From assembly GCA_028045305.1 (NCBI GenBank), contig JAOFTV010000004.1, forward strand, positions 1 through 64,000: a stretch of DNA of 64,000 nt, read 5' to 3'. The stretch is from Opitutales bacterium. Its GTDB lineage: Bacteria > Verrucomicrobiota > Verrucomicrobiia > Opitutales > Seribacteraceae. The notes under the pieces were generated by a model that did no database searches, had not been told where the DNA came from, and was given only the letters and a program-made list of their open reading frames with translations. Each line of letters begins with the position of its first letter. Within the stretch, counting starts at the first letter, position 1. Shown here one piece after another: positions 18,316 through 28,769 of the stretch. The position numbers and the translations under genes were made by a program.

Positions 18316-18625
18316 TTTTTTTGCAATTTTCTAATTTGGGGGACTACAACTTGCATACATCCCTCCATCGGGTGCCCGAAGAAAAGGTAGGTCCTTATTG
18401 TCTGGTTAGCCTTAAAATGACCCAGGATATCAAAAAGAAATCACAAAAATTACCAAGTACACTAAAGTGTTGGATGATCCGTACAAAAGATCCGATGTTG
18501 AAAGTGTTTAACAATCGAGAAACTGGAGATTCTTTAATTCTTATGTTTGAAAATTAGAAGAGAAATCGGATTGGCGGAGAAAGAATGAAAAAAGGAAAAA
18601 GTACACCGATTTTAAATTATCAATG
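18316..18625 (+). other. 310-bp spacer with a doubtful small ORF (18417-18557)
   Basis: An open frame from the TTG at 18321, or more sensibly the ATG at 18417, runs to a stop at 18557 and would give 46 residues (MTQDIKKK to LILMFEN). The composition looks protein-like, but no family is recognised and no ribosome binding site precedes it. The remaining bases up to folA hold no clear terminator. Confidence 0.3.
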
Positions 18626-19105
18626 TTAATTGGATCGTATCCACCTGCGGAGTAAAAAATCGTCGTTGTCGTCCAAGGTTTCAACGGGATTAAAACTTTT
18701 TTTAAAATCGGAAAAAAAAGCGTCTCCATCTGGAACTTTTTGATGAACTTCCGTGAGGTAAAGTTCGTGACAAAGAGGCAGGGCAAGCGTGTAGATTTCT
18801 CCACCACCTATAATGAAAATTGTCTGATCGGGTTGCTTATTTTCGAGAATATCTTCTATGGATCTGAATATTCTCATCCCATCTTCTTGGGAAGCGGTAC
18901 GACTGAGCACCCAATTTTGCCTGCCGGGAAGAGAACCTGGCAAAGATTCCCAAGTTTTTCTTCCCATCACGAGGGTGTGCCCAAGAGTAATTTTTTTGAA
19001 CCATTTTAGGTCGCCAGGTAATCGCCACGGCAAGTCACCCGCTCGTCCAATAACTCCGTCTTCGGAAACTGCGACAATCGCTTTGAAGGGACAGGGATTA
19101 TTCAT
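18626..19105 (-). CDS. folA: Dihydrofolate reductase
   Basis: A 159-residue enzyme that reduces dihydrofolate to tetrahydrofolate with [26 protein letters not shown] is the N-terminal signature with the active-site acid, [11 protein letters not shown] binds cofactor, and FIIGGGEIY is the conserved GG motif. Length matches bacterial DHFR. The start codon overlaps the stop of thyA by 4 bp (ATGA), so the two are translationally coupled; this is functionally sensible because thymidylate synthase produces the dihydrofolate that FolA recycles. Confidence 0.97.
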   Translation of the reverse strand: MNNPCPFKAIVAVSEDGVIGRAGDLPWRLPGDLKWFKKITLGHTLVMGRKTWESLPGSLPGRQNWVLSRTASQEDGMRIFRSIEDILENKQPDQTIFIIGGGEIYTLALPLCHELYLTEVHQKVPDGDAFFSDFKKSFNPVETLDDNDDFLLRRWIRSN

Positions 19106-19899
19106 ACTGCGATCGGTGCCTTGATGGCAGGGTGGGGGTCATAATCAACAAGCTCAAAATCTTCGAAACGAAAGTCAGTAATTTCTTTTTGATTCCCATG
19201 AATGAGCATTGTGGGCTTTGCTCGCGGTTCCCTGGAGAGTTGAAGTTCTGCTTGTTCGCGGTGGTTTGAGTAAAGGTGGAGATCTCCGAATGTATGCACA
19301 AATTCATGAGCCTGCAAATTGCAGATCTTGGCGATCATCATAGTCAATAAGGCATAGGATGCGATATTGAAGGGGACACCTAAGAAAAGATCAGCACTTC
19401 GTTGATAAAGCTGGCAACTTAACTTTCCATCCGCGACATAAAATTGAAAAAGGGCATGGCAAGGAGGAAGGGCCATAAGGTGCAGTTCGCCAGGGTTCCA
19501 GGCACATACCAAGTGCCTGCGACTATCGGGATTTTTTCGGATGGAACGAATGATCTCCTCTATTTGATTAATAGAACCACTACCATCTGGTTTTTTCCAA
19601 TTTGTCCACTGTGCACCGTAAACCCTGCCGAGATCGCCATTTTCATCCGCCCATTCGTCCCAAATGGATACCTTGTTATCTTGAAGGTATCTGACATTGG
19701 TATCACCATTTAAAAACCAGAGCAGTTCATATATAATAGACCGCAAATGAAGTTTTTTTGTGGTCAGTATGGGGAAGCCATCGTGAAGAGTGAATCTAGC
19801 CTGCTCTCCAAAAACCGACCAAGTACCTGTACCTGTGCGGTCATCTCGATAAACTCCATCATTAATTATTCTCTCAAGCATGGAAAGATAAGTTTTCAT
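19102..19899 (-). CDS. thyA: Thymidylate synthase
   Basis: A 265-residue enzyme that methylates dUMP to dTMP using methylene-tetrahydrofolate. The active-site motif [12 protein letters not shown] (nucleophile Cys) is intact, and [10 protein letters not shown] and GDLHLYSNH are present. Length is nearly that of E. coli ThyA. It is the first gene of a thyA-folA pair, with the 4-bp overlap at 19102-19105. It is divergent from the secreted protein gene beginning at 19954, with 54 bp between them. Confidence 0.98.
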   Translation of the reverse strand: MKTYLSMLERIINDGVYRDDRTGTGTWSVFGEQARFTLHDGFPILTTKKLHLRSIIYELLWFLNGDTNVRYLQDNKVSIWDEWADENGDLGRVYGAQWTNWKKPDGSGSINQIEEIIRSIRKNPDSRRHLVCAWNPGELHLMALPPCHALFQFYVADGKLSCQLYQRSADLFLGVPFNIASYALLTMMIAKICNLQAHEFVHTFGDLHLYSNHREQAELQLSREPRAKPTMLIHGNQKEITDFRFEDFELVDYDPHPAIKAPIAV

Positions 19900-19953
19900 C
19901 GGTAGGTTGGGAACATTCTTGATCGTTAGTGGAATAGAGGTATATTTATATCT

Positions 19954-20784
19954 GTGAGTATTTGTATAAAGTCGAGGTTATCCTTAGCCTTTTTCCTTTT
20001 AATTTTGTTTGGCTGTGAATTAGTCCTTCTTGGTCAACAGAAAGCAAATGATTTCACCAAACGTGTTGGAGTTTATGATGGAAAGATTTCCACACTAAAT
20101 GGTCGTTCCTCTAATTTGAACCGTTTTAGTCCATCTTCATCTAGGCGTATTTCAGTACAAGAGTGGCCAACTCACTTTTCTCCTTTTGGTGGAAAACGTT
20201 ACCCCATGGGCAATGCCAAAATTTGGGGTAGCGAAAGGGTACCTTCTACCCGCATTGAAATTAAAACTCCTTTAAATGATAAATTTGCAGGTGAAAATTT
20301 TGAAAGAGCAACCAATCAAAATCTTAGCAATAAAGCTCCTGCTGCTAATGCTGTTGAGTTTCGTGAGGCATACTATGCCAGATTGGATGACCGTGTCGAT
20401 GAGTGGATGGAGAAAGTTAATAACATATCTCTCCGTGATATTAATCGATATCAATTTAGGAAGGGCCGTTCTAATAAACCCGGATTTCCGGTTCAGCGAG
20501 CTGGAGCTGAAACGCTCGATGATTCAAGAAAAAAGACTCAGATTAAAGAAAGTGGATTGTCCGAGCAAAGCGAAATTAATCTTTCGGATAGGGAAAAAAG
20601 TTACTGGATGGGACCGAAAAAAATAAAATCATCCAATCTTCCGAGGAGTTCCAATATGAACAATAATTCGGGTGTGCATTCAAAATCAGAAAGTGTAGAA
20701 CGACCTGCAAGAAATTTCAAATCTGCACCCAGACCCGTCCTTGGACCCAAAACGATTCGTGTGGAAGTGGGCAGGTCCGAGTGA
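19954..20784 (+). CDS. Secreted protein of unknown function
   Basis: A 276-residue protein not recognised from any family. The N-terminus (about 8-27) is a strong signal sequence containing FGCEL, possibly a lipoprotein site, and ending near LLGQQ. The rest is polar, rich in Ser, Arg, Lys and Asn, and lacks obvious domains, so it may be largely disordered. The start GTG at 19954 is the only sensible one upstream of the signal sequence. It lies between divergent thyA and tRNA-Val. Confidence 0.6.
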   Translation: MSICIKSRLSLAFFLLILFGCELVLLGQQKANDFTKRVGVYDGKISTLNGRSSNLNRFSPSSSRRISVQEWPTHFSPFGGKRYPMGNAKIWGSERVPSTRIEIKTPLNDKFAGENFERATNQNLSNKAPAANAVEFREAYYARLDDRVDEWMEKVNNISLRDINRYQFRKGRSNKPGFPVQRAGAETLDDSRKKTQIKESGLSEQSEINLSDREKSYWMGPKKIKSSNLPRSSNMNNNSGVHSKSESVERPARNFKSAPRPVLGPKTIRVEVGRSE

Positions 20785-20791
20785 TTCACGC

Positions 20792-20819
20792 TTGCCACAC
20801 TTTAACTGATTCTTACTAT
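20792..20819 (+). promoter_or_regulatory. Predicted promoter of tRNA-Val (and ilvN)
   Basis: TTGCCA at 20792-20797 and TACTAT at 20814-20819 are separated by 16 bp, giving a start near 20826, about 16 bases before the mature tRNA end. No second promoter is obvious in the 24 bp between the tRNA and ilvN. Confidence 0.5.
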
Positions 20820-20841
20820 TCTCCCTTTAAATTTATCTCAG

Positions 20842-20918
20842 GGACGGCTAGCTCAGTTGGTTAGAGCGACTGGTTTACACCCAGTAGGTCACAGGTTCGA
20901 ATCCTGTGCCGTCCACCA
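20842..20918 (+). tRNA. tRNA-Val (anticodon TAC)
   Basis: A complete cloverleaf: acceptor GGACGGC pairs perfectly with GCCGTCC, the D arm GCTC/GAGC is intact, the anticodon stem ACTGG/CCAGT closes the loop TTTACAC (anticodon TAC), and the T arm is ACAGG-TTCGAAT-CCTGT. The discriminator is A and CCA is encoded. Confidence 0.97.
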
Positions 20919-20942
20919 CTTATCTATTCGAAATTCACTCCC

Positions 20943-21428
20943 ATGCGCCACGTCATTTCCGTATTAGTCGAAAACAAATTCGGTGTTCTTGCCCGTATTG
21001 CTGGTCTCTTTAGCGGTCGTGGATTTAATATCGACACCTTAAATGTCGCCCCGACTCATTCGGATGGAAGGTCTCGTATTACCGCGACTCTTAACGGAGA
21101 TGAAAAAGCACTAGATCAATGTATCAAGCAACTGGACAAACTGGTGGATGTTCTTGTGGTTGATAATTACCATGGTGACGAAGCTGTTGGTCGTGAACTT
21201 GTATTGCTAAAAGTTGAAGCTGATTCTGATACTCGCCCTCAAATCACACAGATTTGCGATGTTTTTAGGGGAAAAATCATTGATGTTTCACCGTCCAACT
21301 TAATTATCGAAGTTACAGGCAACGAAAATAAGATTAAGGCTTTCCTTAATTTACTCGAGTCCTTTGGTGTATCTGAACTTGCACGGACAGGTGTCGTTTC
21401 GCTACGCCGAGGATTGAGCGACAATTAA
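20943..21428 (+). CDS. ilvN: Acetolactate synthase small (regulatory) subunit
   Basis: A 161-residue regulatory subunit, also called IlvH, which activates the large subunit and gives valine feedback inhibition. The ACT domain occupies about residues 1-75 with the typical start SVLVENKFGVLARIAGLFSGRGFNI, and the C-terminal ALS_ss domain follows. The catalytic large subunit IlvB, usually just upstream, is absent and tRNA-Val stands in its place. The start ATG has no Shine-Dalgarno sequence. ilvC follows after 44 bp. Confidence 0.95.
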   Translation: MRHVISVLVENKFGVLARIAGLFSGRGFNIDTLNVAPTHSDGRSRITATLNGDEKALDQCIKQLDKLVDVLVVDNYHGDEAVGRELVLLKVEADSDTRPQITQICDVFRGKIIDVSPSNLIIEVTGNENKIKAFLNLLESFGVSELARTGVVSLRRGLSDN

Positions 21429-21472
21429 CCCTCTTATCTGGAAATCAAATTAATCAAGTAACCCCCTAGCAA

Positions 21473-22501
21473 ATGCCAGCGAAAGTATACACGCACAAAG
21501 AAGCGAAAATTACTCCCCTCAAAAAGAAAACGCTCGCCGTCATCGGGTACGGCTCACAAGGACATGCACATGCCCTCAACCTTAAGGACAGTGGATTGAA
21601 TGTGATCATTGGGCTGTACAAAGGAAGTAAATCCATCCGTGTGGCAAAACGTCATGGCTTTGAAGTTTTTGAAGTTGCTGAGGCTGTACAAAAGGCAGAT
21701 GTCATCATGATTGGGGTGCCTGACATGAAGCAGGCAGAGGTCTACGATTCCGAAATTAAACCCAACCTCTCTAAGGGCAAAACACTGCTATTTACCCATG
21801 GTTTTGCCATTCATTTTGGCTTAATTAAACCTCCTCGCGGAGTCAGTGTGATCATGGTCGCCCCCAAGGGACCAGGTCACTTAGTACGCTCGCAATTTAA
21901 GGAAGGTAAGGGCGTACCCGCTTTAATTGCAGTGCTAAAAGGATCATCAAAAGATTCCAAAAAAGTTGCTCTTTCTTGGGCAGCTGGTGTTGGAGGTGCG
22001 AGAGCAGGCATTCTCGAAACTACCTTCAAGGAAGAAACTGAAACAGATTTATTCGGTGAACAAGCGGTTCTTTGCGGCGGTGCGTCTGCTTTAGTGCAAG
22101 CAGGTTTTGAAACTTTAGTTGAAGCAGGTTATGCACCTGAAATGGCTTATTTCGAATGTTTGCACGAGTTAAAATTGATCGTTGATTTAATGATTGAATC
22201 CGGAATTGCTGGCATGAGGTTTTCGGTATCTGAAACCGCAAAGTATGGTGACATTACCCGCGGACCTCGTGTTATAAACGCGAATGTCAAACGCTCGATG
22301 AAGTCGATCCTCAAAGAAATTCAAAGCGGTAAATTTGCCAAAGATTGGATTAAGGAACACCAAGCAGGATTACCTAATTACAACAAACTGTTAGAGGAAG
22401 GCGAAAAGCATCCTATCGAAGTTACTGGTAGAAGCTTAAGAGCTGTTATGCCTTGGATACCTAAGAAAAATATCAAGGGTGCACAAGCATCCTATTCCTA
22501 A
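21473..22501 (+). CDS. ilvC: Ketol-acid reductoisomerase (class I)
   Basis: A 342-residue enzyme that isomerises and reduces acetolactate or acetohydroxybutyrate in valine, leucine and isoleucine synthesis. [17 protein letters not shown] is the Rossmann motif, and the following loop YKGSKS should bind the NADPH phosphate. The C-terminal knotted domain has [14 protein letters not shown] and [13 protein letters not shown], which hold the Mg-binding acids. Length fits the short class I form. It lies between ilvN and hemC. Confidence 0.97.
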   Translation: MPAKVYTHKEAKITPLKKKTLAVIGYGSQGHAHALNLKDSGLNVIIGLYKGSKSIRVAKRHGFEVFEVAEAVQKADVIMIGVPDMKQAEVYDSEIKPNLSKGKTLLFTHGFAIHFGLIKPPRGVSVIMVAPKGPGHLVRSQFKEGKGVPALIAVLKGSSKDSKKVALSWAAGVGGARAGILETTFKEETETDLFGEQAVLCGGASALVQAGFETLVEAGYAPEMAYFECLHELKLIVDLMIESGIAGMRFSVSETAKYGDITRGPRVINANVKRSMKSILKEIQSGKFAKDWIKEHQAGLPNYNKLLEEGEKHPIEVTGRSLRAVMPWIPKKNIKGAQASYS

Positions 22502-22580
22502 TTCCAGCAAGTCATTCGTCGGGTTGAAGAAAAATATCCGGCTTGAAGGTATTGTGTTTGGCTCTCTTCAGTTGTAATCG

Positions 22581-23435
22581 GTGAGCAAACCTTTGGTATT
22601 GGCAACCCGCCGAAGTCCCTTGGCGTTGTGCCAAGCTAAACAGGTTGCGACTTGTCTATCCGAATCTCTCTCGCGAGAGGTTGAACTTTTACCAATGGTA
22701 ACCACGGGAGACAAACAAACTGATTGGTCTTTAGAAAAATCTGGTGGAAAGGGCTTGTTTACCAAAGAACTTGAACTTGCTTTGCTCGATGGCCGAGCCG
22801 ATCTTGCAGTCCACAGTGCTAAGGATATGCCCACGGAAATGCCGCAAGGTTTGGAATTGGCTGCTTTTCTTAAGCGCGAAGATCCGAGCGATGTTTTGGT
22901 ATTTAAAGAGGATTGTCCAGAGCCAGGATCCATAGCCTCGGGAAGTCCGAGAAGAAGAGCTCAGGGAACTCTGATGTTTCCAAAAGCGAAGTGGATGGAA
23001 TTACGAGGAAATGTAGAAACGCGTCTGCAGCAAATTTCTCAGGGTCGTGATGCAGATGCGAGTCTGCTGGCAGCGGCGGGTTTGAATCGTTTGGGCATTC
23101 GTGAGTTCCCTGGTTTGTCCTTTCGAAGTTTAAAATTTGAAGAGATGGTTCCGGCTCCGGGTCAAGGAGCGATTGCTCTACAAACTCGTTCCGAAGATGC
23201 TCAGTATTTTAATCAAGTTAGCAATGAATTAACCGAAAGAGCGGTCAAAATTGAGAGAGCCGTGTTGGTAGCTCTAGGCGGTGGTTGCCAAGTTGCATTG
23301 GGAGCTCATTACTCTGAAACGAGCGACCAACTGGCCTTTTTTCATGAGAATTGTGGGATCAAAAGTTTGAAGATTGCCGGAAGGGAAGAATCGGATTGGA
23401 TGAAAGAAGTCATAGAATGGACAAAAATCAACTAA
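22581..23435 (+). CDS. hemC: Hydroxymethylbilane synthase (porphobilinogen deaminase)
   Basis: A 284-residue cytosolic enzyme that polymerises four porphobilinogens. ATRRSPLALCQAKQ is the N-terminal signature, VHSAKDMPTEMP follows, and GGGCQVALGAH contains the cysteine that binds the dipyrromethane cofactor. It is slightly short for the family, being trimmed at the C-terminus. The start is a GTG at 22581 without a ribosome binding site. The gene overlaps cobA-hemD by 19 bp, which suggests coupling within one porphyrin operon. Confidence 0.95.
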   Translation: MSKPLVLATRRSPLALCQAKQVATCLSESLSREVELLPMVTTGDKQTDWSLEKSGGKGLFTKELELALLDGRADLAVHSAKDMPTEMPQGLELAAFLKREDPSDVLVFKEDCPEPGSIASGSPRRRAQGTLMFPKAKWMELRGNVETRLQQISQGRDADASLLAAAGLNRLGIREFPGLSFRSLKFEEMVPAPGQGAIALQTRSEDAQYFNQVSNELTERAVKIERAVLVALGGGCQVALGAHYSETSDQLAFFHENCGIKSLKIAGREESDWMKEVIEWTKIN

Positions 23436-24964
23436 GCGAAGGCATTGTTTACCTAGTGGGAGCAGGTCCTGGAGACCCCGGCCTACTAACACTTAGGGCT
23501 CGTTCCCTAATCGAGGGATGTGATGTTTTGGTATATGATCATTTGGCAAATCGGAAACTTCACGACTGGGCACCGGCAGGATGTGAACGAATCGATGTGG
23601 GGAAAAGTCCGGGGCGTCACACCATGGAGCAATCTGAGATTGGGGAAATACTTGTGGCCAAGGCAAAAAACGGATTGAAGGTTGTGCGTTTAAAGGGAGG
23701 AGATCCTTTTGTCTTTGGTCGATGTGCGGAGGAGATGCTTGCCTTGGATGAAGCCGAAGTGTCTTATGAGGTAGTTCCCGGTGTTACGGCTGCTTTGGCT
23801 TGTGCTGCATATGCGGGCATTCCTTTATCTCACCGAGATTTTGGTTCCTCTATTTCTTTTCTAACTGGTCATGAGGATGTGGCTAAGGAATCCTTGCGTG
23901 TTGATTTTGCAAAGTTTGCTGAAGTCGGGGGTACCCTTTGTATTTACATGGGGATGAGCAAGCTTGAAGAGATCGTAGAAAAATTGCTCGTTGGTGGATT
24001 ATCCAAAGATCGGCCAGCCGCAGTGGTCTCCCAAGGCACCTTGCCTGACCAAAGAAAAATCCTTGCTCCCCTCGGGGAACTGGTTGAGCAAGCTAGGGAG
24101 GGCGACTTAGGTGCTCCTGCTATTATATTTGTGGGGAATTCAATCGGCCTGGCTCGTTCTTCAACTTGGTTTGAACGGGCACCTTTATTTGGGCGTCGAT
24201 TAGTCCTTACCCGGGCAAGCGGTCAGAAAAGCAAAATGCGATCCCGACTGGTAGCACTCGGAGCAGAAGTGATTGATTTACCTTTAATTAAAACCGAACC
24301 AGCAGAGGATCGAAAGCTTGTCGCCGAGGTGTTTGCCGGTATTGCCACTTATGAATGGGTAGTTTTTACAAGTGCCAATGGGGCCAAGGCCTTTATGGAA
24401 ATTTTCTTTCGTGCCTATTCAGATATTCGAAGTTTTGGACCCATGCGAATTGCCTGTGTCGGAGAATCTACAGCCGAGGTCTTACAAGCATATCAACTTA
24501 ATGTTGAACTTATTGCCCAGGATTCTACTGCTGAAGGATTGGCCAAAGAATTGATTGGCACCGATAGTTTAGATAGTGCCAATGTATTGGTCATCACCGG
24601 TAATCGGAATCGGGAAATTATGGTGGATGTCCTGGAGGGAGTTGGTCGGGCAATTGTCGATACCTTGCCTGTATACCAGACCGATTTTGCAGATGTTCTT
24701 GAAGCTGCTGATCTTGGTACATTTCTTAAAGACGGTGCAGACGCCATTATTTTCACCAGTTCTTCTACCGCTCTTTCCTATGTTGAACAATCGGATGACT
24801 TAATTTTTCAGGAAGGTGCTCAAAAGCCCATTCTTTGCAGCTTTGGACCGCAAACCTCGAAGACATTACAGGAAAACGATTTAACGATTGATTTGGAAGC
24901 ATCTCATCCGAGCACCGATGGTTTGATTGGTGCTTTAGTAGAGCATTTTTCTGCATCTGGATGA
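23417..24964 (+). CDS. cobA-hemD: Fused uroporphyrinogen-III methyltransferase / uroporphyrinogen-III synthase
   Basis: A 515-residue fusion. Residues about 8-250 are the SAM-dependent methyltransferase (SUMT) with VYLVGAGPGDPGLLTLRA, RLKGGDPFVFGR and VVPGVTAA, which makes precorrin-2 for siroheme or cobalamin. Residues about 260-510 are the HemD cyclase, starting at RRLVLTRASGQ, with VFTSANGAKAF and FTSSSTA. The fusion links ring closure directly to methylation. I chose the ATG at 23417 because upstream residues are unrelated and lie in hemC. Its stop codon overlaps the trpF start (ATGA). Confidence 0.94.
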   Translation: MDKNQLSEGIVYLVGAGPGDPGLLTLRARSLIEGCDVLVYDHLANRKLHDWAPAGCERIDVGKSPGRHTMEQSEIGEILVAKAKNGLKVVRLKGGDPFVFGRCAEEMLALDEAEVSYEVVPGVTAALACAAYAGIPLSHRDFGSSISFLTGHEDVAKESLRVDFAKFAEVGGTLCIYMGMSKLEEIVEKLLVGGLSKDRPAAVVSQGTLPDQRKILAPLGELVEQAREGDLGAPAIIFVGNSIGLARSSTWFERAPLFGRRLVLTRASGQKSKMRSRLVALGAEVIDLPLIKTEPAEDRKLVAEVFAGIATYEWVVFTSANGAKAFMEIFFRAYSDIRSFGPMRIACVGESTAEVLQAYQLNVELIAQDSTAEGLAKELIGTDSLDSANVLVITGNRNREIMVDVLEGVGRAIVDTLPVYQTDFADVLEAADLGTFLKDGADAIIFTSSSTALSYVEQSDDLIFQEGAQKPILCSFGPQTSKTLQENDLTIDLEASHPSTDGLIGALVEHFSASG

Positions 24965-25611
24965 GACCAAAAATAGTTAAGGTCTGCGGGATTACCCGAT
25001 CTGAAGATATTCGGATATGTCAGGATGCTGGAACGGACGCCCTTGGCTTTATTTTTCACCCGGCATCTCCAAGGAACCTTTCTATCGAACAGTACGAACG
25101 GTTGATTGCCGAAATAAATTTTGAGAATACTTGTAAAGTCGCAGTGGCGGTAACCCCGGATATGTCCCGGGTTCACCAGTTTATGGAAGCCGGTTTTGAT
25201 AAGTTCCAGTTCCATTTTCCCAGTGGGTTTTCTCTAGATAAGATTGCTGAGTGGTCCGGATTGGTCGGGCCTGCCAACCTATGGCTTGCTCCACGCCTGA
25301 GTAAGGTCGATAAATTTTGCCTGGAATACTTGACCTTTGCCCAGTCCATACTTGTGGACGCTTATGCAATTGATGCTTATGGAGGAACCGGGAAGCCAGC
25401 CGATTGGGAAAGATTTAAAAGGTTAAGGGTTGACCATCCCGGACATCAGTGGATTTTGGCCGGGGGACTTGGACCGGATACTTTGAGGGAAGCAATCCGC
25501 CTGGCCGAGCCAGATGGAGTTGATTTGAACAGTGGCTTGGAGAGCAGTCCGGGAATTAAGGATGAAGCAAAAATAAAGGCTGTATTTAATCTGCTTTCCG
25601 AAAAAGTTTAA
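24961..25611 (+). CDS. trpF: Phosphoribosylanthranilate isomerase
   Basis: A 216-residue TIM-barrel enzyme of tryptophan synthesis that converts N-(5-phosphoribosyl)anthranilate to its carboxyphenylamino-deoxyribulose product. KVCGIT near the start carries the catalytic cysteine, GFIFHPASPR follows, and the C-terminal phosphate-binding segment ILAGGLGPDT and GVDLNSGLESSPGIKD are present. No other trp genes are nearby, so it seems to have joined the hem operon by chance. It starts inside the stop codon of cobA-hemD. Confidence 0.95.
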   Translation: MRPKIVKVCGITRSEDIRICQDAGTDALGFIFHPASPRNLSIEQYERLIAEINFENTCKVAVAVTPDMSRVHQFMEAGFDKFQFHFPSGFSLDKIAEWSGLVGPANLWLAPRLSKVDKFCLEYLTFAQSILVDAYAIDAYGGTGKPADWERFKRLRVDHPGHQWILAGGLGPDTLREAIRLAEPDGVDLNSGLESSPGIKDEAKIKAVFNLLSEKV

Positions 25612-25623
25612 CTCACATAGGTC

Positions 25624-27012
25624 CTATTTAAATTGCTTGGCGAGCTTGGCTAATTGTTTTGGGTCCATCCCATCAAGGTCGGGCAAGCCACCACCACCTC
25701 CACCACCAAAGGCATTCATTAATTGTTTCATCTTTCCGCCTTTCATTTTTTTCATCATTTTTTGCATCTGGGAAAATTGTTTAATTAATAAATTAACATC
25801 ACGGATTTGAACACCCGCTCCATCGGCGATTCTTTTTCTCCGGGATCCGCCAATGATTCGTGGAAAGCGCCGTTCTTGTTTGGTCATCGATAGAATAATG
25901 GCTTCGTGCCGACCGAGTGCGGCTTCTTCTTTGTCGCCTACTTGGACATTACCCATACCTGGAAGCATCTGTGCAATCGAACCCATGGATCCGAGTTTTT
26001 TCATTTGCCTCATTTGGGTAAGGAAATCCTCAAAGTCGAATTCGGCTTTGAGCATTTTCTCAGCCATGCGGGCAGATTCTTCTTCGTCGAAATGTTCCTG
26101 TGCTTTTTCAACCAAAGATACAACATCTCCCATTCCTAGAATCCGGGAGGCCAACCGGTCTGGATGAAAAGCTTCAAATTCATCAATTTTCTCGCCTGTC
26201 CCCATGAATTTGATTGGTGCCCCAGTGACCTTCTTCATCGAGAGTGCGGCACCTCCTCGGGCATCTCCATCTATTTTGGTCAAAATAATTCCGCTCAATC
26301 CCAGGCGTTCGTGAAAAGTTTTGGCGACATTTACGGCTTCTTGTCCTAGGGCAGCGTCTGCAACTAAGAGGATTTCATGCGGATCAATTTCTTTTTTCAG
26401 ACGATCCAATTCGTCGACCAAATTATCGTCAATTTGCAAACGCCCAGCAGTATCAAAAATGACGAGGTCCGAACCATTGGATTTCGATTTTTCCCAGCCC
26501 GCTCGTGCGATGGCAGAAACGTCCTTACTTTCCCTGTCTAGGTAACATGAAAAACTCTCTTGTTTGGCAAGAAACTCCAATTGATCGATGGCAGCAGGTC
26601 GGTAAACATCGCAAGCAACCAGCATTGGTGTCCTACCATCCTTGGCGAGATGCTTTGCTAGTTTTGCTGAGGTGGTAGTTTTTCCCGCTCCATGCAAGCC
26701 AACCATAAGCACGCGTAAAGGACGATCAGTAAGCAAAGCAGAATTCCCCTCTCCGAGCAATCTTACCAATTCATCGTTGATAATTTTTACAACCTGTTGA
26801 CCAGGTTCGACGGACTTTAAAACTTCCTGGCCTAAACAAGCACTCTTTACTTCATCCACAAATTCACGGGCTACCTTGAAGTGAACATCAGCTGATAAAA
26901 GTGCTTTGCGTACTTCTGTGAGGGCATCGGAAATATTATCCTCTGACAGTTTACTTTTTCCACCAAGGGTTTTGAGGACCCCGCTTAATTTATCGGATAA
27001 GTTTTGAAACAT
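25624..27012 (-). CDS. ffh: Signal recognition particle protein Ffh (SRP54)
   Basis: A 462-residue GTPase that binds signal sequences and SRP RNA for cotranslational membrane targeting. The N domain is followed by the G domain with [15 protein letters not shown] (P-loop), DTAGRLQ, and [10 protein letters not shown]. The C-terminal M domain is Met-rich, with LPGMGN and [17 protein letters not shown], and ends in a glycine run. I chose the ATG at 27012 (MFQNLSDKL) because homologues start there; the open frame extends 37 codons upstream. It is divergent from serA. Confidence 0.97.
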   Translation of the reverse strand: MFQNLSDKLSGVLKTLGGKSKLSEDNISDALTEVRKALLSADVHFKVAREFVDEVKSACLGQEVLKSVEPGQQVVKIINDELVRLLGEGNSALLTDRPLRVLMVGLHGAGKTTTSAKLAKHLAKDGRTPMLVACDVYRPAAIDQLEFLAKQESFSCYLDRESKDVSAIARAGWEKSKSNGSDLVIFDTAGRLQIDDNLVDELDRLKKEIDPHEILLVADAALGQEAVNVAKTFHERLGLSGIILTKIDGDARGGAALSMKKVTGAPIKFMGTGEKIDEFEAFHPDRLASRILGMGDVVSLVEKAQEHFDEEESARMAEKMLKAEFDFEDFLTQMRQMKKLGSMGSIAQMLPGMGNVQVGDKEEAALGRHEAIILSMTKQERRFPRIIGGSRRKRIADGAGVQIRDVNLLIKQFSQMQKMMKKMKGGKMKQLMNAFGGGGGGGLPDLDGMDPKQLAKLAKQFK

Positions 27013-27138
27013 ATCAAAATACAATGTCATTGAGGGCTGGATGGGGAAAGCCAGAAATCTTCTGGGTGGCTTTACTCGTTGCCAAAAGCAGGATTTAAAG
27101 TAAGTTATATCTTTCTCTCCCAATACCTTTTAGCACCT

Positions 27139-28734
27139 ATGAAGATTCTAGTAGCGGATCGCATCTCTCCACTCGGAGTAGAGTTTTTGCAAAAGCAAGA
27201 TGGCTTTGAAGTTGTCGAGGCTTATGGCTTATCACCTGATGAGGTGGTTGAGCAAGCCCGCGAGGCTTATGCCATTATCGTTCGAAGTGATACCCGGGTA
27301 ACCCGGGAAGTTATGGAAGCCGCTCCGATGCTCAAAGCAGTCGGTCGAGCAGGTGTAGGAGTTGACAATATTGATATCGACGCTGCTACCGAGCGCGGAG
27401 TCATTGTTATGAACACGCCAGGTGGAAATACCATTGCCACTGCTGAACTTACTTTTACCCATATGCTTTGCGGTACTCGGCCTGTTGTTCGTGGTGTCTC
27501 GGGTATGCGCGATGGAAAATGGGAGCGTAAACAACTTAAAGGTGCGGAGTTAAGAAATAAGACCCTGTCAGTCTTAGGCCTTGGGCGAATCGGTGCAGAA
27601 GTGGCTAAGCGTGCCCGGGCATTTGAGATGACGGTGATCGCTTATGACCCTTACTTGACTGAGGAACGGGCTAAGGAATTGGAAATTGAAAAGGTCGACT
27701 TGGACGACGCCTTCGCTCGTGCAGATTACCTTACCGTACACATGCCAATGACGGCCCAGACCAAAGGAATTGTCGATGAGGCTGCTTTTGCCAAGATGAA
27801 GGACGGTGTTCGTGTATTTAATTGTGCCCGTGGAGGTATAATCAAGGAATCTGCCCTAGTTGAAGCCTTGAAAAGCGGAAAAGTTGCAGCTGCCGGACTA
27901 GATGTTTACGAGCAGGAACCCCTGCCGGAAGACCATGAATTTCGTAGCCTCGAAAATTTAAACCTTACTCCCCACCTGGGTGCTTCGACCGAGGAGGCCC
28001 AGGAAAGTGTAGGCGTAGAAATTGCTGAAGCTATTGCTGAGGTGTTACAGGGTGGCCGCATTCGTAATGCTATTAACATGCCCTCGCTCGACCCGAAGGA
28101 TTTACAAACTCTCAGTCCCTATTTGGAGCTTTGCATGCGCCTGGGTGCATTTGCACGGCAAGCTGCTGAAGACACTGTTCAGTCCTTACACATCACTTAC
28201 TGGGGGGGGATGATTGATTTTGATACCATCCCCTTAACCCGTGCCGTGCAAAAAGGATGGCTCAAGGGAATTGCTGGGGATGAAGGCGTCAACGATGTCA
28301 ATGCCCCATACAAAATAAAGGCATTGGGCATAAAAGTGGAAACCACCAAGTCATCTTCCTCTGCGGATTACAATGAATTGATCGAGGTACGAACTATGGA
28401 TTCCAATGGGAAGGAACAATCGGTTCGGGGTACGATTATTGGAAAGAATGCGGATCCTAGAATTGTCGAGGTGGATGGAGAGGCCATCGAGGCCCGCCCT
28501 GTGGATACCTTACTTGTGGTGAGAAACTTGGATAAGCCTGGGATTGTAGGTAAAGTTGGGTCGATACTTGGCCAGTTTGGTGTGAATATAGCCAACATGT
28601 CTCTCAGTCGATCAGAGGGTTCGGAGTCAGCACTAACTATTTTGGAATTAGACGAGGAGCCCGCACCTGAAGCAATAGAACAATTGGTCGCCGATGCGGA
28701 TATTCAGGAAGCCCGGGTATCTCGCCAGAAATAG
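27139..28734 (+). CDS. serA: D-3-phosphoglycerate dehydrogenase, long form with ACT domain
   Basis: A 531-residue enzyme for the first step of serine synthesis. The NAD-binding motif is LGLGRIGAEVA, the catalytic histidine is in TPHLGAST, and the acid partner is near NCARGGIIKE. An allosteric substrate-binding domain spans about 320-450 and an ACT domain (VRNLDKPGIVGKVGSIL) ends the protein, so serine feedback is likely. I chose the ATG at 27139 where homologues begin. It leads a run of five plus-strand genes through thrC. A run of eight G residues is at 28202-28209. Confidence 0.96.
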   Translation: MKILVADRISPLGVEFLQKQDGFEVVEAYGLSPDEVVEQAREAYAIIVRSDTRVTREVMEAAPMLKAVGRAGVGVDNIDIDAATERGVIVMNTPGGNTIATAELTFTHMLCGTRPVVRGVSGMRDGKWERKQLKGAELRNKTLSVLGLGRIGAEVAKRARAFEMTVIAYDPYLTEERAKELEIEKVDLDDAFARADYLTVHMPMTAQTKGIVDEAAFAKMKDGVRVFNCARGGIIKESALVEALKSGKVAAAGLDVYEQEPLPEDHEFRSLENLNLTPHLGASTEEAQESVGVEIAEAIAEVLQGGRIRNAINMPSLDPKDLQTLSPYLELCMRLGAFARQAAEDTVQSLHITYWGGMIDFDTIPLTRAVQKGWLKGIAGDEGVNDVNAPYKIKALGIKVETTKSSSSADYNELIEVRTMDSNGKEQSVRGTIIGKNADPRIVEVDGEAIEARPVDTLLVVRNLDKPGIVGKVGSILGQFGVNIANMSLSRSEGSESALTILELDEEPAPEAIEQLVADADIQEARVSRQK

Positions 28735-28769
28735 TCTCTCAGGGAATTCTTTTTTAAGTACCTCAAAGT

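Noticed and set aside
27047-27073. Two alternative small stems between ffh and serA, suggestive of a riboswitch
   Set aside because: The stems are only 6 bp, share bases, and match no riboswitch class that I can recognise.
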